DNA from: a virus
Virus record (IMG/VR): IMGVR_UViG_3300042878_001497
Span: 1-64,000 of that record
DNA: 64,000 bases
Strand: one strand, 5' to 3'
Shown here one piece after another: positions 57,055 through 63,567 of the stretch. The translations under genes were made by a program, and so were the position numbers. The notes under the pieces are model-generated. The model was given only the letters and a program-made list of their open reading frames with translations, ran no database searches and was not told the DNA's origin. How positions within the stretch are numbered: the first letter of the stretch is position 1; each line of letters begins with the position of its first letter.

Positions 57055-57409
57055 AGTTTTTTTAATTGACATCGACGGTACAATCTGCGATGATATCAAG
57101 AACGAAGAAAGCCACCTGTACCCGGCCGCTAACCCTTTGCCCAATGCTAGGGATATTATCAATAAATGGTACGATGAAGGTAGCGTAATTACTTTCTTTA
57201 CTGCCCGAGAATCCAAAGATAGAGCAGTAACAGAGGAGTGGCTTCACCGCCACGGTTTCAAGTACCACGGGCTTGTAATGGACAAGCCTAGAATTAAAGA
57301 TGGACAGGAGTATGTCTGGATTGATAACAGGAAAGTTAGAGCAATCACCTATCTTGGTACTTGGTCCGAACTAACAGAAGTAGATGCAAGAATACAAACC
57401 TTTCAGTAA
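57044..57409 (+). CDS. HAD-family phosphatase
   Basis: 121 residues from the ATG at 57044; frames open further upstream belong to the preceding gene region. Motif I is LIDIDGTICDD (two Asp), motif II ITFFTARES, and a later LVMDKPRIKDG and WIDNRK complete the fold. Short HADs of this kind act on nucleotides or sugar phosphates. It overlaps thyA by one base (TAATG), so a nucleotide role is as likely as a sugar one. Confidence 0.78.
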   Translation: MLSKVFLIDIDGTICDDIKNEESHLYPAANPLPNARDIINKWYDEGSVITFFTARESKDRAVTEEWLHRHGFKYHGLVMDKPRIKDGQEYVWIDNRKVRAITYLGTWSELTEVDARIQTFQ

Positions 57410-58404
57410 TGAACAACTTAGATAAAGCATACCAGGCACTCCTACAGGACATCCTAGATAACGGAGTGAAAAAGGAAGACAGAACAGGTACTGGAACTAT
57501 CTCAGTATTTGGTCGTCAAATTAGACATAAAATGTCCGAAGGTTATCCTTTGCTTACTATCAAGAAAATGGCATTCAAGACTATGGTAACTGAGTTACTA
57601 TGGTTTTTGAAAGGAGATACCAATATCAAGTATTTGGTTGAGAATGGATGTAACATATGGACTGGGGATGCTTATAAGAATTATTCAAGTAAAGTTCAAC
57701 CATGGGAACCTCATTCAGATCTGAATCATTTCATTGAACGAATCAAAACTGATGATAAGTTTGCTAAGAAGTGGGGTGAATTAGGTCCAATTTACGGTAA
57801 GCAATGGAGAGCATTTGATGAAGAGGAATGGGGTGGTATAGACCAAATCCAAAACCTAATTAACGACCTCAAAACAAACCCAGACTCAAGACGATTAATG
57901 GTTACAGCTTGGAATCCATCCTATCAGCATCAAATGGTTCTTCCGCCTTGTCATTATGGATTTCAAGTCTATACTCGTGAATTACATTTGGATGAGCGAA
58001 TTGACATTTATAATGGTGATAGAATTCCCATGAATCAAAGTAGCGATTATTTTCACGAGCATATGGATGCTTACGGTATTCCTCGTAGAGCAATCTCTTT
58101 AATGTGGAATCAACGTTCAGTAGATACATTCTTAGGTTTACCTTTCAATATTGCCTCTTACGGACTATTGCTTGAAATGATTGCTAAAGAAGTAAACATG
58201 GTACCTGACGAATTGATTGGTAATTTAGGAGATGTTCATTTGTATTCAAATCACATTGAACAAGCAAAAGAACAAATCACTAGAAAGCCAATGACATTAC
58301 CTACAGTAGAGATAACAGAACTAAATTTGTTGGAAGGTAGTGTATCGGTAGAACTAAAAAATTATATTCACCACGACCCAATTAAAGCACCTTTATCAAA
58401 TTAA
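57409..58404 (+). CDS. thyA: Thymidylate synthase
   Basis: 331 residues from the ATG at 57409, which lies in the TAATG junction; an earlier in-frame ATG would add 16 unrelated residues. Catalytic Cys is in LPPCHYGFQVY; LPFNIASYGLL keeps the Asn that selects dUMP (dCMP hydroxymethylases have Asp there). It has a phage-size insert relative to the 264-residue bacterial enzyme. It makes dTMP for phage DNA. Codon use (GGT, TTA/TTG, AAT) departs from neighbours as in the 41016-43720 block. Confidence 0.93.
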   Translation: MNNLDKAYQALLQDILDNGVKKEDRTGTGTISVFGRQIRHKMSEGYPLLTIKKMAFKTMVTELLWFLKGDTNIKYLVENGCNIWTGDAYKNYSSKVQPWEPHSDLNHFIERIKTDDKFAKKWGELGPIYGKQWRAFDEEEWGGIDQIQNLINDLKTNPDSRRLMVTAWNPSYQHQMVLPPCHYGFQVYTRELHLDERIDIYNGDRIPMNQSSDYFHEHMDAYGIPRRAISLMWNQRSVDTFLGLPFNIASYGLLLEMIAKEVNMVPDELIGNLGDVHLYSNHIEQAKEQITRKPMTLPTVEITELNLLEGSVSVELKNYIHHDPIKAPLSN

Positions 58405-58406
58405 TT

Positions 58407-59000
58407 ATGAAAAAACTAATACTACTATTTTTATTTCCTATCTCGCTGTTTGGACAGCTCCGTGATAGTGTTTACTTTAATAACAACAATTTTATTGTTA
58501 ACTACTCCGAAACCCTAGAAGGACCTCGTTCGATACGTTATACAGTGCTTTGTCCGACCGGCACAGCTTCAAGATCGGGTATGGAGTTCTACAAGGAGAA
58601 AAAGATTCACACCTCAGATCACAAAGACTATGAAGCAAACGAATGGGATAAAGGGCACATGGCCCCCGCGGCATCTTTTAATTGCAATCGTGATATGCTA
58701 TACGGTACTTTCACCTATGTCAATTCTAGCCTTCAACAACAAAGTCTAAATAGAGGAGTTTGGAAAAAACTCGAAGTAAGAGAAAGAGAATTAGCTACAT
58801 CAGGACCAGTACGAGTTTTTATCCGAGTTGAATACCCTACTACTCCTGTTAGAGTTACAACCGGTGCTGCTATACCTTTAGGGTACTATAAGGAAATAAA
58901 AGTTGGAAATAAGAGAGAATGTTACTATTTTAAGAACGTAGCCCCGTCTACTTCGGACTTGGAGGCTTTTAAATGTACTTGCAAAAACGTTATCCAATGA
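58407..59000 (+). CDS. Exported DNA/RNA non-specific endonuclease
   Basis: 197 residues. MKKLILLFLFPISLFGQ is a Sec signal peptide. The active site DKGHMAPAASFN (normally DRGHxAPAxDF in NUC1/Serratia-type nucleases) is about residue 87, with the expected Asn in TYVNSSLQQQSLN downstream. The mature protein would act outside the cytoplasm, for example degrading free or competing DNA. It overlaps the next signal-peptide gene (ATGA). Confidence 0.82.
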   Translation: MKKLILLFLFPISLFGQLRDSVYFNNNNFIVNYSETLEGPRSIRYTVLCPTGTASRSGMEFYKEKKIHTSDHKDYEANEWDKGHMAPAASFNCNRDMLYGTFTYVNSSLQQQSLNRGVWKKLEVRERELATSGPVRVFIRVEYPTTPVRVTTGAAIPLGYYKEIKVGNKRECYYFKNVAPSTSDLEAFKCTCKNVIQ

Positions 59001-59905
59001 AAAAATTACTAATTCTACTAACCCTAGTATTAGGGTTTACCTCAAGTGCATCACACCTCCTAGGAGGCGGTATAGGAGTATTTCAAACCAGTAAAGATTC
59101 TACCTCTGTAGGAGTATGGCTGGTCTCGGATGCTCAAGGGTTTCCAATGCCAAACTCAATCAATGTTGAGAAGTGGGAGATGAACTCGGTAGGATGGTAC
59201 GTTCAAAACGGAGCTATCTCACTCTCTAAAACTACCTCTGCGACCTTCCAAGGACACATCCTTACCAACTATACTTCAGAGTACCTGGATCTAGATTCTA
59301 ATAAGTACCGGTTTATTTATAGGAACTGCTGCTGGGGCATGCTAAGTAATTCTACCAGTTCTATGAACTCAGAATTTATTATTTCAGCTGATTACTGGCA
59401 TATCGCACTTAACTCAACTCCGTACGTTAGACTGCCTTTTATTATTAACCAGCAGACAGGTACTCGCAATACAATGAAACCGATCTGGGGAACAAATGCA
59501 TTCTTAGTTAATCCTGATACCTGGGATAATACGTCCATTACGCAGACAGACCTGCATTCAGGTTATGCTAACGGAGTATTCGTACCTCAAATTCATACTG
59601 AGATTCCTATGTATGTAAGTAATGACAGCATTAGCTGGGTACCTGGTACTCTTGGCAGATACGCAACAGGGTTTGAAATTAAAGATATGCGAAATGGACA
59701 GGTCATTGGCATTCAACGAGCACAGTGGACTTTTCTGGTAGTTCCCTCTACTATAGGTATAGAAGAAAATATTAAAGATTCTCAGACACAGTACCTGGTA
59801 TATGATTGGTACGGCCGGATTGTAGGAGATAAGTCAGAAGGGTTGAAAGGACTTTACGTAGTAAGGTACAGTAACGGTGAAGTAGAAAAAGTACTGTGCA
59901 ACTAA
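58997..59905 (+). CDS. Secreted protein with T9SS-like C-terminal domain
   Basis: 302 residues from the ATG at 58997 in an ATGA overlap. Signal peptide MKKLLILLTLVLGFTSSASH, followed by HLLGGGIGVFQTSKDSTSVGV, the SHxxGG start seen in Bacteroidota surface proteins. The last 50 residues (TQYLVYDWYGRIVGDKSEGLKGLYVVRY) match the pattern of type IX secretion C-terminal sorting domains (vYD..Gr.v.....l..G.Y.v.). If functional, the protein would be moved to the surface of an infected flavobacterial cell. It points to horizontal gain from such a host. Confidence 0.72.
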   Translation: MKKLLILLTLVLGFTSSASHLLGGGIGVFQTSKDSTSVGVWLVSDAQGFPMPNSINVEKWEMNSVGWYVQNGAISLSKTTSATFQGHILTNYTSEYLDLDSNKYRFIYRNCCWGMLSNSTSSMNSEFIISADYWHIALNSTPYVRLPFIINQQTGTRNTMKPIWGTNAFLVNPDTWDNTSITQTDLHSGYANGVFVPQIHTEIPMYVSNDSISWVPGTLGRYATGFEIKDMRNGQVIGIQRAQWTFLVVPSTIGIEENIKDSQTQYLVYDWYGRIVGDKSEGLKGLYVVRYSNGEVEKVLCN

Positions 59906-60303
59906 TCAACACCCACCCGATCAAGAAATCAGACCTAGGCTTCCACGGAAATCTCTTCGGTGGAAAGCTTATGGCCTGGATCGATGCGGCAGCAGCCTCT
60001 TATGCAATGGAGGTGTGTCACAATCGCAGAATGGTTACCGTCTGCATTGATAAGTGTGTGTTTAAGAAGCCTGCAAAGGAAGGGTCTCTGCTAAAGATAT
60101 ACGGGGATACCCTACATATCGGCACTACTAGCGTAACGCTTTACCTGGAAGGAAGAAGCTTTAACGTCTACACCCACGGTGAGGATGTAGTGCTGAGTAC
60201 CAACATTACCTTTGTCCGCATTGACGAAGAAGGAAGTGCTATTCCAATTTCAGATACAGTAAGAGAAAATTTAAAAAAGTATTTAGATGCAAAGTCTATT
60301 TGA
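59896..60303 (+). CDS. Hotdog-fold acyl-CoA thioesterase
   Basis: 135 residues from GTG at 59896. DLGFHGNLFGGKLMAWIDAAAASYAMEVC is the hotdog helix region of YciA-like thioesterases, with VTVCIDKCVFKKPAKEGSLLKIYGDTLHIGTTSVTLYLEG completing the sheet. It would hydrolyse acyl-CoA or a similar thioester. Uncommon in phages; overlaps the secreted-protein gene by 10 bases and the HPRT gene by 17. Confidence 0.78.
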   Translation: MQLINTHPIKKSDLGFHGNLFGGKLMAWIDAAAASYAMEVCHNRRMVTVCIDKCVFKKPAKEGSLLKIYGDTLHIGTTSVTLYLEGRSFNVYTHGEDVVLSTNITFVRIDEEGSAIPISDTVRENLKKYLDAKSI

Positions 60304-60799
60304 TATTAAAGAGATCGAAATCCAGACTAAAATCCTTGCCAAGAAGATTTCAGCTGAACACCAAGGAGACAAAACTCCCGTTGTAATGGTAGGACTGTTG
60401 AACGGAGCATTTATGTTCTATGCAGACCTGGTACGCAATATGGGCATTGATGTGGAATGTGACTTCATGAGAGTTAAAAGCTACACAGCCCAGTTCAAGC
60501 AAGGAGATATTAAGATTATTAAAGATCTCGAGACTCCTATCAGAGGAAAGCACGTGTACCTGGTAGACGATATCTACGATACCGGCTCTACTATGAAAGC
60601 ATTAATTGAGTACCTAGAGGTAAAAAAGCCCGCCTCTATCTCAATTGTAACTCTACTCCGTAGAGAAACCTCTCCAATCCCGGATCAAGCCTTCTACAAG
60701 TACCATGCATTCACCATCAAGGATGAATGGGTAGTAGGATTTGGAATGGATGACGAAAAAGGTTATTCAAGAAATCTCAATGGAGTATTTGCTCTGTAA
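60287..60799 (+). CDS. hpt: Hypoxanthine/guanine phosphoribosyltransferase
   Basis: 170 residues. The PRPP loop VYLVDDIYDTGSTM is clear, preceded by VVMVGLLNGAFMFYADLVRNM and DFMRVKSYT, as in type I HPRTs, and followed by WVVGFGMDDEKGYSRNL. It salvages hypoxanthine or guanine with PRPP to IMP/GMP, which could feed the GTP needed by FolE just downstream (inference). Confidence 0.85.
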   Translation: MQSLFDIKEIEIQTKILAKKISAEHQGDKTPVVMVGLLNGAFMFYADLVRNMGIDVECDFMRVKSYTAQFKQGDIKIIKDLETPIRGKHVYLVDDIYDTGSTMKALIEYLEVKKPASISIVTLLRRETSPIPDQAFYKYHAFTIKDEWVVGFGMDDEKGYSRNLNGVFAL

Positions 60800-60819
60800 G
60801 AGAAGTTTTCGTATATTAA
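60788..60819 (+). promoter_or_regulatory. Bacteroidota-type promoter of folE
   Basis: TTTG at 60788-60791, 20 bases, then TATATTAA at 60812-60819, inside an exact TTTCGTATATTA (60807-60818). The predicted start coincides with the first bases of the structured leader. Confidence 0.62.
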
Positions 60820-60821
60820 AC

Positions 60822-60858
60822 AAAGGTGTTCGAAGCACCACCTTAAAAAAACAATTAT
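60822..60858 (+). promoter_or_regulatory. preQ1-I-like riboswitch candidate (folE leader)
   Basis: Stem AAGGT (60823-60827) / ACCTT (60840-60844), a 12-base loop GTTCGAAGCACC, then A7, CAATTAT and the ATG at 60859. It shares GGTG, GCACCACCTT and the A-rich tail with the leader at 51619-51653. The stem-loop, CACC and A-tail order fits class I preQ1 riboswitches; the pseudoknot here (GTT 60828-60830 with AAC 60850-60852, or only G-C) is less clear than in the other copy. Confidence 0.52.
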
Positions 60859-61569
60859 ATGGCAGATAAAAAACGTTATGATGTAGAGTTAGCTCAAGCC
60901 GGCTTTGCCAACGGTATTTCCTCTCAACTGGCAGAGAAATTTAACATGCATAAGATGAACGATATCTCTCTTACCGAACAAGAGAAATACGTTATTATTG
61001 AAAGAGCAGCTAAAGCATTCGGTGAGTTTCTCGATGCATTAGGAGTTGATTGGAAGAACGATCCTAACTCTTCAGATACTCCACGTCGTGTAGCAAAAGC
61101 TTATGTAAACGATTTATGGTACGGCCGATTCAATCCTATGCCTGCTATCACAGCCTTCCCTTCAGATGGTTACGACGGCATTGTATTTGAAGGAAATATT
61201 CCTTTGACTTCGATGTGTTCACATCACCATCAGACCATTACCGGTCGAGTTCATATCGGCTACATCCCCTCTAAGGACGGAAAGGTAATCGGGCTTTCTA
61301 AACTGAATCGTATTGTAGAGCATTTCGGCCGTCGAGGAGCTATTCAGGAGCAGCTTACTGTTGCTATCCATAACGCAGTTGATACTGTGTGTGAAGGTAA
61401 CCTTGGAGTAGCTGTAATGATTGAGGCAGGTCATAACTGTGTATCATGCCGAGGCACCAAGCACGCCGGTGCATCAATGAAAACATCAAAGCTTTCAGGC
61501 AGCTTCCTTGAAGAAGATTCAGCCCGTGCAGAGTTTTATGAATTTGTAAAAGGATACGCATGCAAGTAA
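60859..61569 (+). CDS. folE: GTP cyclohydrolase I
   Basis: 236 residues. Zinc and active-site motifs are complete: TSMCSHHHQTITGRVHIGYIP (Cys120, His123), GLSKLNRIVEHFGRR and AGHNCVSCRGTKH (Cys194/Cys197). It opens GTP to dihydroneopterin triphosphate, the first step of the preQ0 route. The N-terminal 60 residues are family-typical helix. It is followed by a MazG-like protein (overlap 10 bases) and then dpdA in the same operon. Confidence 0.92.
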   Translation: MADKKRYDVELAQAGFANGISSQLAEKFNMHKMNDISLTEQEKYVIIERAAKAFGEFLDALGVDWKNDPNSSDTPRRVAKAYVNDLWYGRFNPMPAITAFPSDGYDGIVFEGNIPLTSMCSHHHQTITGRVHIGYIPSKDGKVIGLSKLNRIVEHFGRRGAIQEQLTVAIHNAVDTVCEGNLGVAVMIEAGHNCVSCRGTKHAGASMKTSKLSGSFLEEDSARAEFYEFVKGYACK

Positions 61570-62054
61570 AATTTGTTGACGAAGTAGAACTATTTAATTC
61601 TACCTTCGGTAAGCCGAATAACTACACCCCTATCATTCCTAATGATAAGAAGCTTACAGACTTTGTTGTTAACTTTATTAAAGAAGAAACCGATGAACTC
61701 GCCGAAGCAATCGAAAATAAAGACATCGTGGAAGTGTTGGATGCTATTTGTGATCTCCTGTATGTTGCCGTGGGCAATGCTACTATGGTCTTTGGCCTCA
61801 AAGATAAGTTAGAGGCAGCTTACGCTGAGGTACAGGCATCGAATATGTCTAAGAGCTGTGAGACCTACGATGAAGCAATGGAAACTATCGATGCTCATTA
61901 TAAAGACCATGGTACTTGTTACACTCGCCAGGTGGGAGATCGATGGGTTGTATACCGTGAATCGGACGATAAGGTAATGAAGTCAATCAATTACTTTGCT
62001 CCTAACCTAGAGCAATTTTTTACCGAAGAAGAAATTAAAAACTCCAAGCAATGA
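61560..62054 (+). CDS. MazG-like nucleotide pyrophosphohydrolase
   Basis: 164 residues. The all-alpha NTP pyrophosphatase signature is seen in IKEETDELAEAIENKDIVEVLDAICDLLYVAVG (EExxE, then ExxD spacing), residues about 38-75. The C-terminal half (YTRQVGDRWVVYRESDDKVMKS) is a small beta domain. MazG-like enzymes hydrolyse (d)NTPs or (p)ppGpp and are common in phages. Here it lies in the folE-dpdA operon. Confidence 0.78.
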   Translation: MQVKFVDEVELFNSTFGKPNNYTPIIPNDKKLTDFVVNFIKEETDELAEAIENKDIVEVLDAICDLLYVAVGNATMVFGLKDKLEAAYAEVQASNMSKSCETYDEAMETIDAHYKDHGTCYTRQVGDRWVVYRESDDKVMKSINYFAPNLEQFFTEEEIKNSKQ

Positions 62055-62239
62055 CACCCCAGCAGCTAATCGATCAAAATAAAACCTTCTCAGAAGAGTT
62101 GCAGCAATGGATTGTACCTCTTATCTTTGTAGACGAAGCTCTTCAGATGAAAACTGCCCAGGATGTAGATGCTAGTATGAAGAGACTTGAAGAAGTAATG
62201 CAAGACCTCAACACAGTAATTAGCAAGATAAATGATTAA
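62051..62239 (+). CDS. Small helical protein
   Basis: 62 residues (MTPQQLIDQNKTFSEELQQWIVPLIFVDEALQMKTAQDVDASMKRLEEVMQDLN), one long helical hairpin. ATGA overlap with the MazG gene and eight bases of overlap with dpdA. Possibly a partner protein of one of them; no family recognised. Confidence 0.65.
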   Translation: MTPQQLIDQNKTFSEELQQWIVPLIFVDEALQMKTAQDVDASMKRLEEVMQDLNTVISKIND

Positions 62240-63062
62240 AATTGCCCATGAGTCTCCAAAAGCTATTTTTAAAGAGATTCAAGAACTTACCGACTACGAC
62301 TACGCTCTAGTTCACCTCTTTGAAGAGGATCCTGAATACCTTCAGAAGTTTAAGGATGCTCTGGCAGCCGGCCGAGAAGTTATTCTAGATAATTCTATTT
62401 TTGAGTTAGAAGAAGCTTTTGATGCTAATCGTTTTGCTTACTGGATTAACGAACTTAAGCCAACCTGGTACATCGTTCCTGACTCGTTAGAGAATGTAGA
62501 GAAGACTATGTCTAATATGGCAGAATGGAATATACACTATGCTGATAAAGTTCCTGCAGAATGTAAGAAGATTGGAGTAGTACAGGGAAAGACTTACTCT
62601 CAGATAGTCAATTGCTACGAATACATGGTCAGTATAGCCGAAGTAGATATGGTGGCAATCTCTTTCGATTACAGTTATTTCCAAGAGAAATTCCCTCATC
62701 CTAACAAATACGTTAGCTGGATGCTAGGCCGGGTACAGTTGCTAGGTCGAATGCTTAAAGACGGAGTTATTAATCCTGACGTACCTCACCACCTTTTAGG
62801 TTGCGGACTACCTCAAGAGTTTCAATTCTACCGAGAGGCTAAGTACGATTGGATTTACTCCCTAGATACTTCCAATCCTGTGGTTCACGGACTGAAGGAG
62901 ATTTACTACAAAGACCAAGGACTGTGGAATAAAGAATCTCAGAAGCTCTTTACCATGATTAACTCCGAAGTTACGGAGAAGCAAATGGAGGTCATTCGTC
63001 ATAATGTTTCACGCTTTAGATGGTTTGCAAATGGAAACGCGCCCGTGGGTAACATTCTTTAG
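62232..63062 (+). CDS. dpdA: DNA guanine transglycosylase (TGT-like)
   Basis: 276 residues. The TIM-barrel signature of tRNA-guanine transglycosylases is present in reduced form: VILDNSIFELEEAF (Asp53, base-binding), YIVPDSLENVEKT (Asp84), IGVVQGKTYSQIV (QG motif, 118-119), HHLLGCGLPQEF (GxGxP loop) and IYSLDTSNPVVHG (Asp212 as likely nucleophile). No tRNA-binding zinc domain follows, as expected for DpdA, which exchanges guanine in DNA for a 7-deazaguanine. With FolE, QueD, QueE and QueC in the same genome this is the insertion enzyme. Subfamily not assigned. Confidence 0.82.
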   Translation: MIKIAHESPKAIFKEIQELTDYDYALVHLFEEDPEYLQKFKDALAAGREVILDNSIFELEEAFDANRFAYWINELKPTWYIVPDSLENVEKTMSNMAEWNIHYADKVPAECKKIGVVQGKTYSQIVNCYEYMVSIAEVDMVAISFDYSYFQEKFPHPNKYVSWMLGRVQLLGRMLKDGVINPDVPHHLLGCGLPQEFQFYREAKYDWIYSLDTSNPVVHGLKEIYYKDQGLWNKESQKLFTMINSEVTEKQMEVIRHNVSRFRWFANGNAPVGNIL

Positions 63063-63567
63063 TCAGACAGGTTCTGAGATCGTTCAGATCTCGGAAGCTC
63101 TAGGGCGGTGGCCGGATATGATTATTAGTAATCGCCGACCGACTGATGCTAGAATTATTAGTCCTGCTCTTCCTAAAGATCGTCTGTACTTTACCTCCAA
63201 TAAGCCAGAAGCTTACGAATACTTACATTATCTCCGTCAGGCAAAAGATCCGATTGTAACTCTACACGGATGGCTTAGAGTACTTCCTGAAGAGGTTTGT
63301 GACAGTTACGAAGTTTACAACGGTCATCCAGGTTTGATTACCCGCTACCCTGAACTGAAGGGTAAAGATCCTCAGATGCGAGCTTTTGAAGGAGATTATA
63401 ATACTGGTGGTTGCGTGATTCATAAAGTAACTCCCGGAGTAGACGAAGGAGAGATTCTAATGGAAAAAGAAATTAGCATTAGACTGTTGGATCTTGACGG
63501 ACTATTCCGTACATTACATAAGACTTCAGTCAATATGTGGATTGAATTCCTTAAAGAACGTCTATGA
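63031..63567 (+). CDS. Formyltransferase (PurN-like; DpdN candidate)
   Basis: 178 residues from the ATG at 63031, overlapping dpdA by 32 bases; an earlier in-frame ATG at 63004 is possible. The 10-formyltetrahydrofolate-dependent active site is seen in EVYNGHPGLITRYPELKG (Asn97, His99) and HKVTPGVDEGEIL (Asp138), the Asn-His-Asp set of GAR transformylases. It lacks an obvious purine-ribonucleotide context. Lying on dpdA, it is a strong candidate for the proposed dPreQ1 formyltransferase (DpdN), giving a formylaminomethyl-deazaguanine in DNA. Confidence 0.78.
   Translation: METRPWVTFFSQTGSEIVQISEALGRWPDMIISNRRPTDARIISPALPKDRLYFTSNKPEAYEYLHYLRQAKDPIVTLHGWLRVLPEEVCDSYEVYNGHPGLITRYPELKGKDPQMRAFEGDYNTGGCVIHKVTPGVDEGEILMEKEISIRLLDLDGLFRTLHKTSVNMWIEFLKERL

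Noticed and set aside
60287-60799. QueF-type reductase somewhere in the folE operon
   Set aside because: No protein in the window has the nitrile reductase Cys-Asp motif; this gene is a phosphoribosyltransferase by its PRPP loop.
63004-63030. Upstream ATG for the formyltransferase
   Set aside because: Possible, but it would overlap dpdA by 59 bases and the added residues are not needed for the family fold; 63031 chosen.
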